This document shows positions 21,376-33,600 of a stretch of 64,000 nt of DNA, piece after piece (positions within the stretch are counted from its first letter, which is position 1; every line of letters begins with the position of its first letter). The stretch is from Anthostomella pinea (lineage: Eukaryota; Ascomycota; Sordariomycetes; Xylariales; Xylariaceae). Under the pieces are notes generated by a model. That model saw nothing but the letters and a program-made list of their open reading frames with translations. It had not been told where the DNA came from and did not search any database. Position numbers and translations under genes: made by a program. The stretch is taken from assembly GCA_963556695.1 (NCBI GenBank), contig CAUWAG010000018.1, positions 4,216,001-4,280,000 on the forward strand. Direction: 5' to 3'.

Positions 21376-23744
21376 ATGCCTCCGAAAAGTCGAACGGTTG
21401 GGAAAAGAGAGCTGATAGACCTCGGTGTAATAATCACGGAAGTAGATGCGCTGGGGAATCGGAGGTTGGTCCTGCGACATGACAGGCGGCCTTCCATGGT
21501 CGCTCCTCCAACCCACTGGGAATTCACATGGCCACCTAACCCTCCTCCTCCTGGAGCTCCTCCTCCTCCTCCACCTCCACCTCCTGCTGCCGCCCCTTTC
21601 CCATTCGCAAATTTGCCCCCTGAACTCAGACTTCAGATCATGGGACACCTTGACTTATCGGGAAACTGCTACAGAAACGGCCTCGCCATTCTCAACCTTG
21701 CTATAGTCGCCCCATTGCTTTTCCTGCTTCGTGGTCGTAACATATTCCAAGAAGAAGCCCAAGCTATATTGGCCGATCAGGCCAGAGACGTGAACGTCGT
21801 GCCAGCAGCTCTGGACTTTGCGATTCGAGACAACACCGTGCCACTGTGGATCATCCGCAGAATCATTGCTGCTTACGCAGCCGTTGGTGAGTAATTCCTG
21901 AATTTATCCCTCAACGTCCATCACGGAAGCTTGTCGCCCTCAAAGACATGATCTTGGAGCCCCGGAACCTTGACGGACAGTCCCGTTAGAAGCAACTATG
22001 CTAACGAAAGTCGCGTTTCAGTGCCCACGTCACTCGACGGGCGTTGGTCCAATACCCCTATTCCCGTTTGGGCCCAGAACCGCGTGGTCATGCCGCCCAT
22101 TTTCATCGCGGCTACGAACCGCCAGAACCCGGCCTTGGGCGGACCCGTGGTTTTGGCGTTAGTTGCCGCAGGTGCCCAGGGCGATATCGAATGGAGGGAT
22201 CTGTGGGGTCTTTTCGACGCGATAGGGGAGGTAATTCGCAGCGGCACGCAACCCATGGCGCAATTCCTCGCAGAACGCGGATTCAATAAAATTGAGCCGC
22301 GCTTGGGCATACAACGCGGCTTCGAGGGTCTTATTGCGCGGGGTGGTGGGACGTTGCGCGGGCTATCGTAGCGAGAATCGGCGGTGATCCGGCCCATCGT
22401 TTCCATGCACAACTGCTTGTTAACCTGGACCTTCTCCTGCTCCGTGCCGCCAGGGAGGGAGACGGTGCTGGCGGGTTTATCACTGAACTCGTGAGGCTGG
22501 GCGCGAATGTCGACTTCAGGGGGCCCGCTCACAGAACGAACCAGAACCTCTTCAATGAGATGGTGGATAACCAGCGGTTCGACAACGCACGAGCACTGCT
22601 TGATGCACAGGTTCAGCGGGGGCTCGAGGTTGCCAAACATACCCTGACCAACTATGACATACATGGAATAAGAGCTAATAACGCATTGCTCACCCAGGTA
22701 GCGACCGCGATGGCTACACTCGGCCAGGAAGACGTAAGGAAATACCCCAGGTCAGCCGACAGGCAAGTTGCTTGCTTACCTTACTGACTTGTTTGAAACC
22801 CGCAGTGGCGGACCAACCTGCTCAGGTCAACGTTTAGACACGCCGATGAAACGGCAAGGGTTCTTATACGACAAAACGTAAGTGTCTTCCTTCAGGGCTA
22901 CAGCTCCGATACCATGCGTGGGTGAAACTTTAAAGGCACAAAGATGGACGCAGCAGGAATTGTAGATTGTAGTTTCGCGGCTAACAGCCCGATAGGTCGG
23001 CGTCAACCAGGTGAATCTGAGGCACGCAATTCGGCATGCCAGCAACGAGACCGTCACCCTCTTCATAATCACATCGCAGGCCAGAGGCGAGGCAATCGAT
23101 GAGCGTATATCCAGGAGCATATAGTACGTTTCTGTTCTCACCGCCCACACATACGCCCCCTTTTTTTCTTCCTTTTCTTCTTTTCTACCAAACATTACCA
23201 CACGCACTGATACTCGTCTCTCTCTCCGTAACAGCACCGGAACCAGGCAAAGACCGCCACGTGCCTTTTTCGAGACGCCTATGGAGTACGCGTTACACGT
23301 TCGCAATTACGGAGCGGTCGCCTTACTGAGCGGCGCTGGGGCGGTTTACCGCATGTCGGCGAACACGCGAGCACGCGTCTTTGCGTGTAAGTAAAAGTCA
23401 TACGGTCCCCGAGCACCTATTATTTCACGGAGGGATTGCCAGCCCGAATCCTATTGTGTTACAGTCGCCGAATTTATTTACTAACCCCTGCCGTGTCGAC
23501 AGTGCGCACCCGCTACTTAGATCCAACTGTTCCTGTCGCAGAACGGGACCCGCGTCGCTATTTCCACAGGAGCGAGTTCCCGCCAGGAAGAAACCTCCGC
23601 CTCGCGCAACGTCGCGTCTTAGCCTCCATCGAAGCCGCCTTACGAGCCGGTGTGGTTGAGCCTGACCCGCGAACGTCGCCCGAGCCGCCGGACCCGCTTG
23701 CGGACAGCGAGGAATCAGGCTGGGAAACGTCTGATCCTGAGTAG
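21376..23744 (+). CDS. F-box-like / repeat protein with an apparent frameshift
   Basis: Six exons fit: 21376-21886, 22022-22733, 22806-22877, 22996 (or 23011)-23123, 23235-23386 and 23503-23744. The N-terminal part has a proline run (PPPPPPPPP) and then LPPELRLQIMGHLDL, an F-box-like motif. The middle and C-terminal parts read as ankyrin-like helical repeats (ITELVRLGANVDF, MEYALHVRNYGAVALLSGAGA), and the end is acidic. Within exon 2 the frame breaks near 22345-22355: RGFEGLIARG is followed in one frame by a stop at 22369-22371 and in the neighbouring frame by DVARAIVARIGGDP. One missing G in GGTGGTGGGACG would explain it. No intron bridges the break. It is either a recent pseudogene or a sequence error. 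F-box proteins recruit substrates to SCF ubiquitin ligases; the target here is unknown. Confidence 0.6.
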
Positions 23745-24267
23745 TAGTGGTGATATTGTGGAGGTTGATTGCCGAAGATGCTGACCCGAGACGGAGTATC
23801 CATACATCCACGGCTTGTCCGATTCATTGTTTCTAGCTGCGCGCGAAGACTGGCATTTTTGGCCGCATCATATGATATAGATATATCGAGTATTGTTATT
23901 TGCACCTTATATAAGCCCGTCGGCAGCTACATCTTATCCCAGCATGGTAGGCTTTCACAATGAGAGAAAATGAAACGGATTGGGACGCCTTGTTGCCCAT
24001 ATCGTGTTTATTTACATAAGCAGAGTGTGGAGTTCCTTCTCAGGGGGCCTTCTTGGTGGCACGGTGCTATAAAAGAGCACAACCACCCTCGAGACTAATC
24101 CATCGACTGCCATGCCCTACAATATCTGATGCATCTTCACTTAGTTTGTTGTGACTGATTCCTATCCCCCGAGCATTTACCTAGGGTTTGTGTTATGTTT
24201 GAGTGAATGCTGACAACCTCGGTTTCAAAGTGTGCTTCATTCTCGTATCTAGAGCACACACGGACAG

Positions 24268-24451
24268 GGACTTGAGGTTTGATTCCACTTGCAATGACTG
24301 ATCCATGCACGCAGTGCATTCACTCTCTGTGTGCTTGTCGTTCCTAGTAAATTGTTGACAGGACTTGACGTTTTATTCCTCGCGCAATGACTGCTCCATG
24401 CACTCAGTGCATTCACTATGTGTGCGCTCCTCGCTTCTAATGAATTGTTGG
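24268..24451. repeat. Tandem duplication, period about 93 bp
   Basis: Two diverged copies, 24268-24360 and 24361-24451, share GGACTTGA, GCAATGACTG, TCCATGCAC, CAGTGCATTCACT and AATTGTTG in order. Confidence 0.8.
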
Positions 24452-24533
24452 AAGAACTGGGAGTCTACAAATAAACCTTCTGCAAGCTCTTCCCCTTGCT
24501 CACTTCAAGTTTTCCTAGACCATAGCAAACCAC

Positions 24534-24682
24534 ATGCGATCATCAATACCTCCTAAAGCAAATCAAGCGAGCCACAGCCAAGACAACCGCGCTCACCCAC
24601 AACACCGAACTGTATGCGATCATCAATACTTCCTCAAGCAAACCGAGCGAAACACAGCCAGGACAACCGACCTCACACCAAG
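24534..24682. repeat. Tandem duplication, period 80 bp
   Basis: Two copies begin with ATGCGATCATCAATAC at 24534 and 24614 and stay similar through AAGCAAA, AAGCGA, CACAGCCA and GACAACCG. Distinct in sequence from the duplication 80 bp to the left. Confidence 0.8.
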
Positions 24683-24786
24683 CCGCCGCAAGCACGCTCC
24701 CTACCCACTCTGCACGCAACGACCCTCCGACTCCCCTTTCCGACCATTACACATACACCCATCGATTCACCTACTGAGCAGACGCC

Positions 24787-24966
24787 ATGTGCACCGACTT
24801 GGCCTATAAATGCCCGGACTGCAGCATCGACACGGGTGCCCGAAAACCAAACGACACCACTTGCGAGTGGGCGAACATCGAAGGCCACATTCATGTGCTG
24901 ATAACGACCCCATCGAGGCGATTAATGACATCTCCCTATCGATCGATATGGTTCTCAAGCATCTGA
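24787..24966 (+). CDS. Possible 59-residue Cys-containing protein
   Basis: An ATG-initiated frame encodes 59 residues with CPDC and a third Cys in CEWANIEGH, suggestive of a small zinc-binding knuckle. The second half (SRRLMTSPYRSIWF) has no family resemblance. A neighbouring frame stays open to 25157 and has further cysteines, so the true gene may be spliced or frameshifted. Low certainty that it is a gene. Confidence 0.25.
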   Translation: MCTDLAYKCPDCSIDTGARKPNDTTCEWANIEGHIHVLITTPSRRLMTSPYRSIWFSSI

Positions 24967-25290
24967 GCCCGAAAGGCGGTGTGGTCGATACCATAAAGTC
25001 GAGTGGGAAGTGTTCGTCGATATGCTCCGGGGAGATGGGTGACGTCTTCGTTCATCGTTCCGGATGTAACCAGCATCAAGGAAACCTAGCAGGCATCTCA
25101 ATCCTCCGACGCGAAGCTCGAGACGAAAGTATCACCAGTTTCCCGTGGGAGGCGTAGACATAGGGAAAAGCGACACTCAAGTCACAGTAACGTGGTGAGG
25201 CACCGTGATTGCATAATTCGCTTCTTGACGCCTCATAATCTTACATAGCATACACAAAGCACGACCAACAGCCCAGCCACTTCGCTTCGC

Positions 25291-26716
25291 CTAGAGCACC
25301 TTTTCCGGCGTGAGCAGCAGTTCCAGTCTTCGCCTCTTCGCTTCTTCATCAACCGGCATGTCCACCTTGTGAGCACTTCGGTATCTCCACCGTCTCGACA
25401 CCACTGGATCATCTTTCCGCGCTTGATCAAACGCATATTCGAAGAGCCAACCACCCTTGAAGGATGCGCTCTGATCCGGGAGTGCAATGAGCATGTCCAT
25501 TGCGGCTTCCGAGCCGGCGCGCACAGCCTTTTCTGCTAGGTCGTACAGGACAGGCTGTCGGTCGCCGGTTAGCAGACAGAAGGCCTCAGGGATTGAGAGA
25601 ACGTACATGTAGCTGGCCCCAGGTGAACTCTTGTCCTGTAACAGTCTCGGAGCGCGCGACGGGCCAGAATGTCACCACAGAGTCACGGCCTTCGACTCCT
25701 GCCTCGCAGCGGAAGTTGCAGTCGGTATAGGGTATCTCGATGCTCTGTAGGAAGAGCACGAGGTCGGGATCGTACTTGACGTACGAGCCAAGTTGGCCAG
25801 AGGTGCAAGTTATCGACCAGCCACCTCGACTCCCGAATTCCGGCTCCATTGACTCGCAAAACTCATGGAATGCCTCCCAGAGATCCTCCGAGATCCCCGA
25901 ACTATCTCTTTCGTCGCAGAAACGTTGTTGCTTCTCTGCAAGCTTCTCCGCGATGGACTCTTCGCGCTCTTGTGCTGACACGAGTCGTGCCTCGATGGCT
26001 TGTCTCATTTCCTCCAATTCCAGAATATGCCATTGCTCCTCTTCCAAGGACTTGTTCAGCGCGAAGGAATTCGACGGGAAACAATCCTGGTGTAGCTCCA
26101 GAAACGATTTCTTCGGCAACGTCACTGGCTCTCCCTCTCCGTCTTTCTCCTGCGCTGCTGGGCCATCGTGAATTCCGCCCACCGCCTTTGGAGCGGCAAC
26201 TTCGCCGACGGCCTCTTGGGCGACTTCGATGACTTCGTTCTCGTCGTCCGAGCTGCTGTATTCGTAAGCGCTGAAGCCTTCGGGTGATGCGGCCTCGGAG
26301 CTGTCGTCAGGTGCCCAGATTGGCGATGCTGGAACGTAAACCACGCTTGCAGCATCTGGCAACTCGAGATCCTCGTAGTTGCTGCTCGTCTCAGTGCCGC
26401 ATTCATCCTCATCGTCATCGGTGAGGCCATCGCGGAAGACGTCCTCGTCGTCATCTACAATGCAATCAGACGGAATTGGGTATGCATGGCGGTTATTCCA
26501 ACCGAGTTCCTCAAGTGTTCGCGGCGACCGGATGCTGTCGTTGTTGTTGTTGTTGTTGTTGTTGTAGTTGTTGTTGTTGTTGTAGTTGTTGTTGTTGTTG
26601 TTGTTGTTGTCATCGCCAGCCTCACTATCGGTGGTGAATTCAGCGTCGGAATACTCAGATTCTTCTGCGTAACCCCCCATGTCGACATCAGGCCCGATTT
26701 CGTCTTGATCGTCCAT
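25291..26716 (-). CDS. Acidic poly-asparagine protein of unknown function
   Basis: Two exons, 26716-25607 and 25554-25291, giving 457 residues. The 52-bp intron has a GTACGT donor, a CTAAC branch point and a CAG end, and joins WGQLH to PVLYDLAEK in phase. The N-terminal 150 residues are very acidic (EESEYSDAEFTTDSEAGDD) and contain two dozen asparagines broken only by two tyrosines, encoded by a GTT/AAC microsatellite. A helical charged segment follows (LEEEQWHILELEEMRQAIEARL). The C-terminal half is globular-looking with no known domain. The composition suggests a nuclear or scaffold protein; function is not recognised. A GC-rich tandem repeat lies about 220 bp upstream of the start. Confidence 0.8.
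26537..26607. repeat. (GTT)n / (AAC)n coding microsatellite
   Basis: Trinucleotide repeat interrupted twice by GTA; on the minus strand it encodes the Asn tract of the gene at 25291-26716. Length variation here would alter the protein without shifting the frame. Confidence 0.95.
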
Positions 26717-27794
26717 GATGCCTGCTTTGCGAATGTTAGCAACGCGATCGGAATTTCATTATGCATGGGATACGGGCGGATGTATTACCTAGGTGAGGTT
26801 GGCCTTGTCAGTCCGACAGTCAGAGAATAGCAGGTCACCGTAACTTGACCGTGATGCCGAGGTACATGTAGTGGGCAGTGAAATGGATATGAGCACCGTG
26901 CGAGGCGGCGCGTACCTACCTAGCTACCTACCCTGTCGCGCGGAGAGGTCGCGCGGAGAGGTCGCGCGGAGAGGTCACGCGGAGAGAGGTCACGCCGCCT
27001 GACTGGTCGTTGTGGCTGCGGCTGAACCATGGGCAGGCTCTGCTTCCTGTGACTGGGTGATAAGTCTCCTCAACTCGCATCACCTAGACAACATCGTTCT
27101 CTCCGTACATTGGCTGTGATGATCAATTTTGGTCGTCGACCCAAGACGAGGTGTGTCAGAATGTGAAAATTTGCCAGACAGTAGTGATCCAACCCGCGGG
27201 TCACGGTGCACGGACTTCACGGGGATGCCCTCAAGGTGCCAGTCAGGCAGGCTGCTCACAATGGAATGTCCTAACAGTACCTAACTCTTGCAAGCTTCGA
27301 CTTCTAGCTGAGAACCGGTCAGTGGCTAGCTAGGGGAAGGGTAATTGGTCAGATGGTGCGGCGAGGCTTGCAAAGAACCACACCGAACGCCTCCAGGCCA
27401 GCACCCCAAATATCACGCGACTGTCAACGATGGCAGAACTCGGATGAGTGCAAGAGGTTACAAGCTGAGTGCGCACTTGACGAGTATAGTACAGATGGGG
27501 TGGGGCACACATTACACCTTCATACCTCCATACTACACTGCGTATAGACATTGGTAGAATACACCAAGCATCCATCAGGGTTGGGACTGTACAATCTTCA
27601 GGAACAACCAGGTACATCCGAAGGATTGTGGCAGAGTCAGCTTTGTTTACCCCTGAACATGACATTCTGCTAGTAGCAGCCATAGACTCATAATCATGTA
27701 TATAATCGTACAGTCTTGGAACCTGAGCACATTATAAAAGGATACCTCTAGCATCTCTCACAAGACTCCCCGCTCCGTTCCCTGCTCCAACCTT
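26717..27794. other. Intergenic 26717-27794
   Basis: Upstream of the poly-Asn gene and downstream of the AT-hook gene. Contains the GC-rich tandem repeat at 26935-26990. Open frames at 27330-27683 lack coding features. Confidence 0.5.
26935..26990. repeat. GC-rich tandem repeat, about 13-15 bp unit
   Basis: Four to five units of GTCGCGCGGAGAG with small changes (one with GTCACGC, one with an extra GAG), upstream of the poly-Asn gene. Confidence 0.85.
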
Positions 27795-29921
27795 TCATTT
27801 CTTGATGATCTTCAGCAACGGAGCGATCCGAGATCGCTTGCTAAGACCGACCCTGTAGAGGGCTTTTGATTGCGAAGCAGTGGGCGTGGATTTCGGGGTC
27901 TCCTTTGCTTGAGATTTCGTCGGCAAGTTTTCGTCCGTGGCTGGTGTGACCGACTTCGCGGCGAGTGCGTCGGATGGGTGCAGCTTGGACGGACTTCTCG
28001 AATTACGGTCTAGTTCTTTGAGGGGCAGAGACTCCGCGCTGATGGATGGGGTGCTCGCTTCTGTGTTTCTGGTCTCCTTCCGCGACTTCTTTCTCCTCTT
28101 CGCATTCGGCTCTTCGATGTCCTCTTCAAATTGTTCGGCAGCTAGTTCGTCAACTTCACCCTCCTTCGATTCAAAAATGGTTGAGGTTCCTGGAGCTGCT
28201 ACTGTCTCAGCGACCGGGGGTTCCGGAGCCACTACCTCGGCCTTGCTGAAGTCCGACTTTCGGGGTCGACCCCTTTTCTTCTTTGGCTTTTCTACAGGGG
28301 CTTCCACTTCAAGAGCAGTACCCAACGGAGGGGGCTCCTGAGCGACGACTTGAAGCCCAGTGTCTGGAACATCTTGGGGAAGGACTTCGACGACGGGCTG
28401 TTTCTTCTTCCGTCCACGCTTCTTTGGCTGGACTGTTGGTTGATCCTCAGCTTGGTCGGCTTTTGTGGCAGGAGACTCAGGAGCTGCAGGAGGCTCAGGA
28501 TCTGCAGGAGCAATTTCAGCAAGCTCATCTGCCGGCTTGTTATGGACCTCCTCATAGGGTGTCGGAAAACCAGTCTGCTCGCCGACTTCATCTTCGAGAA
28601 TAATACTAATACTGGCTTTCGATCTTCTCCGGCTGGTTCTAGGTCTGTAGCTTTCTCGATAGTAGCCGATAGTATCGGAGTCCCAAGAGTCATCCTGACC
28701 TAGCTCGTCTATATCTTCCATGTCCTTTGGTCTCTTCTTATTATTCGTTTTGACCGGGATCGGATCGGGAGATCCGTTGGCAGGTTCAGCGCGGCTATCT
28801 GCTACCGGGGTGTCCACGGTTGGAGAAGCTATAACCTTTCTCCTCTTAGCGCAGCCGTGTCCGGATGCCATCACATCTGGCGACGATGTTATCTGGAAAA
28901 TAACCATTAGTATACGACTCTACTTTCCGTCTTCTTGAGTTGCGCTTACATCTATCACCTCGCGCGGAGTAGGAGGTTGCGTATCAGCAACAGAAGGCCT
29001 GTCCCATGGAATAGGGGGGCCGGAAGATGCGTATGCACTGGGTGTCGAGTAAGCAATGGTCGTAACACCGCTAGTGCCGCTCGACTTTTGATTAGCCAGT
29101 GAACCCGGCGGGACGTTGACTCTCTGGTATTCCAGCTTCTGCATGGTCGTCATATTGCTCGGAGCAATATAGAATTTTGCAGTATCCTGGAGCACAGTAT
29201 CGTGGAGTGATATTTCGCGCTTCTTCGCTGACGGCAGCGGTGACGGACCAACGTCATTGTCCTCCAGAGGCAGTTCATCTTGCGCAGCGACGTCCTCGGC
29301 CATGTGCTCAGGTTCGACCGCTTCAGGTGCGCCTATTCCCGCATCCGAGGAACTTGGAGCCAGCTTAGAAATGCGTCTCTGGCGCTTCCCGTAAGTTTTC
29401 TCCTTGCTTCTCGAGCTCTTCACACTCTTCGTCGCAGTGGCACCCTCGGCACTGCTCGGCACGTCCCACTCGTCACCGGTGCTCTTCCGGGGCGTAGTAA
29501 ACTCCGAAGCGCCATCGCTGAACGGGGCTGGCTGGTTCTTCGGTTTGCGCAACACCACGGGCGAAGTGACATCGGTTCCCGAAGAAGGATCGAGCTTTCT
29601 ACCTTTGCCCTTGGCGGGGAGCGAGACGTCGCCACTGCTCGCGCTCGCCTTCTGGCTCTGGCGGACGATGTTCTCAATAAGCTGCGATTGCTCGAGAGCC
29701 CTAGTCCGGTGATCGTTGAAAACACCATCAAAGAAGGAGGGGTTCGTGACGTCTGATATCTGATTGTGGCTCTTCGAGGAGGTGGGGCTTGAAGGCCGGT
29801 GGTGCGGGCTGAGAGGCTCAGTCTCGGGCGGCGATGCCTCCTCTCGCAGGGGGCTCAATGGCTGGTCATCGTCTCCATCTTCATCGTCCGAATCGGCAAT
29901 CACCCTTCTCCGGTGAGCCAT
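27795..29921 (-). CDS. AT-hook nuclear protein
   Basis: Two exons, 29921-28950 and 28892-27795, giving 689 residues. The 57-bp intron joins TPREVID to ITSSPDV in phase. The start MAHRRRVIADSDDEDGDDD is acidic and phospho-site-like. Two basic AT-hook motifs appear in the second exon, PKKRGRKKK and KKKRGRPRK, which bind the minor groove of AT-rich DNA. Several basic clusters (KRRKKSRK) would give nuclear import. The last residues, LYRVGLSKRSRIAPLLKIIKK-like, form a compact basic motif that I recall as conserved in fungal AT-hook proteins, though I cannot name the orthologue. Most of the protein is predicted to be disordered. Probably a chromatin-associated protein. Confidence 0.85.
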
Positions 29922-30629
29922 CCTGAGAGTTGGCGCGGTTGGCTGCGGGCTTACAGCGCTTCAGTGAACGCGTCGAGACGCGTTCTGGTTTGATAACAGG
30001 AACCGCCACAAAAGGTGCAATGTCAGCGGAAGCTGGCCGAGCTCTGATCAGATGGCAGAGACCAAACCAGTGATTGTGAGGCAGTTTATCATATCACAAC
30101 GCAGTCCAAGGCGGATAGAGTGTTCGTCGGAATGCAAGGGCCAAGCCTGAGGTTGTCGTTGACGTCCAGTGTTGCAATGATGTACAATAGTACCCACTTT
30201 TTGCTTCGCGGCAGGGACAAGTGGGGCTCGCCCACGGGCTGAGAGTGGTCTGTGCACGGGTGATACTCACAACGACGTAGGTTCGGAATCCCCCCTGGCT
30301 GGACAGATGGGAAGAAACACCAGGACCAAACGCTGCCAGAGGTAAGTCTAAAACGCAAAACCTCCGTCTTAATCTACTAAGTCACACCAGAATCAGACGT
30401 ATGCTGTCAGCAGTCCACCATAACACAAAATATCAGCACATGATGTTCACTAGGCGAATGCAGCATTGATCAACCTTTGCTGACATCTTTTTTACTGTTT
30501 TACCAACGCTATACAAGTAGGTTGCTCTATAACCCCATTTCCCGTGAGCCTATAGCCAAGGTGCTAGGCCTGTGCTGCTTATCGTCGAGGCCCAGTCCTC
30601 CTCAGAGAGTGCCGCGTTTGGGCAGGCTG
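29922..30629. other. Intergenic 29922-30629
   Basis: Between the start of the AT-hook gene and the end of the bromodomain gene, both on the minus strand. No gene or repeat recognised. Confidence 0.5.
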
Positions 30630-33600
30630 CTAGCTTCTGACCCTGCGCCTCTTGGCATCGCCAGCTTGCTCATCGGCTTCGTCTTCTGCAGTGCTCTGCT
30701 CGCCACCTGCAACACTCATACTGCGGCTGCCTGCTGTAACGTGCGCGCGAGGCACCACCTCGTTCCGGAGATCGCCCAAGAGCTTGTCTACTTCGGCGAA
30801 CATGTTACGAGTATCCTTGACCACCCCATTCTCGTCCACCTCATAGCCACGTGTATCCTCGCCATCCGCATTAGAGTTACTTCGGTAGCTCTTCAGGAAC
30901 GACGGTCCCAGGCCACGTAGCGGGTCAGGGTTGTACATTATAGCGTTGGCGAACATGTGCACAAGCTCCCGTTCCAACTGCGCGATGTTTATTATACCCC
31001 GCGGCGGAACTAGGTCGACTGATATAGGAAGCCAGACAGCCGCCGCGTTCACATCGGCAGCCGGCATAGACGCCACCGCCGCCGAGGCAGCTTTCGACCC
31101 CGCCGTGATCGCCTTCTGGATACCTTTGAGGTCCTGCGGTCGAAGAACAATCTCATAATAGCCCGGCGCCGTTCGAGGCTTTATGGGGTGTGCAAACATG
31201 TTGGCGTGACGATGGCCGATGATCTGGTCAAGGGCTGTCATGCTGATTTTGTGGAAGGCCCGTGTCCATTCAACGTGCGTCGCAGAGGTTGGTGGCGCTT
31301 GACCCGGGGTATTGTCCTCACGTTTACGTTTATGAGACACGTTGTCGGTTACCGCCAGCACACGGCTTTGCACACTCTCGCCGGCTGTCGCGTCACCCGC
31401 TTCTTCAAATCCTTTGGGGGTAACTTCTTCATTCTTAATGATGCGCCCCGCTGGACTTGGCTCAGCTGAAGCTCCCTCGGTCTGCGGAACAGGTGCTGCT
31501 TTCTGTGCACTCCGCAGCGCGCCGCTTCCCGATTTGCTGGTATCGAGCTTAGGTATGACCTTATGGGTATCCTTCTTGCCGTTCTGACCAGGTGAAGTCT
31601 TTGGCAGTTGTGCTGGCCGAAGGGGCGGGCTGATGGGTTCATAAGCTGGACTCTGACTCTCAAAATAACCACTCAGCGCCTCCATACGGGGAGTGGCTGG
31701 CGTCGGAGTGGAGGTCCACTTGGTGCCATGGCCTCTGATGACATGAGGGATGACATGTGGGGAAACGTTCAAAGCCAACGGTGTCTGTACTTGAGAAGCT
31801 GTAGGTGGACGTGATGAATGCGGAGCCGCTATCGGAGTTGATACTGGTGGAATCGGAGGACGATGAGCTGAGTCTAGTGCACCTGCCGGTTGACCATGCG
31901 GATAGTATGGAGGGTTCCAAGATTTCAAGGGGCCGGGTGGGTGCTGCTGTTGCTGAGGTCCTGGCGTCACGGGTGCAGGCAGGGCATGCGCTTGCTGAGG
32001 ATAAGGTGGCCGGGTTGAAGTGGGCACCGGAGGTCTCTGCGCTACCGTTCCGGGGGACTTGTGGGGAGTACCAGCCGTGTGCGTAGGCGCCAGCCCAGAA
32101 GGTGGCCGAACTGGCGTTTGGGCAGGTGTACCTTGAGGCTGATGGTGTGCATAAACGCTAGGCGGAAGGTTCGGGGCTGGTGAGCCGACCGCTGGCACTG
32201 AAGGTGGACGCCGCTGTTGGATGGGTTGTCCAGCCCCGTCGGGGGTAGCGTTCACAGGCAAGGACTGGAGTGAGGGTGGGATTTGGCCTGCATTCTGCGG
32301 TGGTAATAGCACCGAGGGAGATGAATGGCCAGTCGCTTGTACGGGAAACCGGGGCTGCTGGGTAAATTGTCCCGGGCTTGATCGACCACCAGCATAGCCT
32401 TGAGGATGTTGAGCTTGAGCAGGTGGAAGCTGGGGAGAGTAGGATGGAGGTCTGGTGCTTCCGACACCATAAGGGGGACGCGGCGAAGGCACAGGTGTCT
32501 GATGTGGTGTCTGCTGAGATTGTTGATGAGGCGTCTGATGTGGTTGATGAGGTGTCTGGTGTGATTGATGAGGCGTTTGGTGTGGTATTTGGTGTGGCGG
32601 TTGATGTGGTATTTGGTGCGGCGGTTGATGTGGTATTTGGTGCGGCGGTTGATGTGGTGTTTGGTGTGGCGGTTGATGTGGTATTTGGTGTGGTGGTTGA
32701 TGTTGTTGTTGTTGTTGTTGTTGTTGATGTTGTAGGAGATGCTGTGGAATCTGGTGTGGGTTGTGGTGTGGCAGTTGATGAAACGGATGATGAACCGGCT
32801 GATACGGAGGCTCCCATTTCAAGGCGTGATTCTGGGACGGATTCGGTAAAGCAGGTCCTGGACTTCTGCCTTTCGGCAAGGTGTCTGGTCGTTGCAAGCC
32901 TTCTGCCACCGGTGGCTGCGGAGACGTAGATGCTGGATGTGAGTTGTAACCCTGGGCAACCTGTGGATGCTGGAGAACGGGAGTTGTGCCATTAGCGGCC
33001 CGGGCTGGCTCATGAGGCCTTGCATCTAGTGTAGGCTGTGGTGTTTCGCTGGGGAGCCGAGCCGCAGGCGGTAAAGCAGAAGGACTTGGCTGTGCCGGTC
33101 TCTTCTCAGGAAGCGGTTGGGGATTTGGTGTCGGTTCAATCCTTCTCCCGGAATCTTGAACCTTGGGGGTTGCCGGCCCTGGGGCAGGAGCAGAAGCTTG
33201 AACTGGGATTGATATCGGCGCGATTTGACCGTTGTGCCTAGCAGACGGCGGCAGTAGAGGCAGCCCGTTACCAACAGGGGCTCCGTTCTTGCCAGCGATC
33301 GCCCGGTTCTGTTGAGCAATCCTAGTATCCCAATCACCACGCTCTATCTCGCCAATGTCTCGCTGTGCGGCTTCAAATTGCCTCTCGTCCTCTTGGATAG
33401 CTCGGACAATAATATCCCGAAATTGACCGTAAAGTCTGTCGATCAGGATTGGCAGCTTCTCGGGTTGCTCGTGTGCTTCCTTGAGCGACGGCAAGGGCGG
33501 ACTTGGAAGTTTGCGCTTCAGCGAGTTTGGTGACAGGCCATTTGCATTCTTTCCGGCCACTGCTTCAGCCTCCCGTCTCTGCTCATCCCGCAAGAGCTGT

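Larger units (their letters stand above)
23745..25290. other. Intergenic with tandem duplications and a small Cys-containing frame
   Basis: Holds two separate tandem duplications (24268-24451 and 24534-24682) and the short frame at 24787-24966. Otherwise no gene was recognised. Confidence 0.6.

Noticed and set aside
24268..24682. CRISPR-like array
   Set aside because: Only two copies of each unit without regular spacers, in a eukaryotic genome.
27330..27683. 117-codon minus-strand frame
   Set aside because: Downstream of the AT-hook gene with no domain; likely chance.
32378..32929. Val/Asp-rich plus-strand repeat protein
   Set aside because: Reverse reading of the HQ/P minisatellite of the bromodomain gene.
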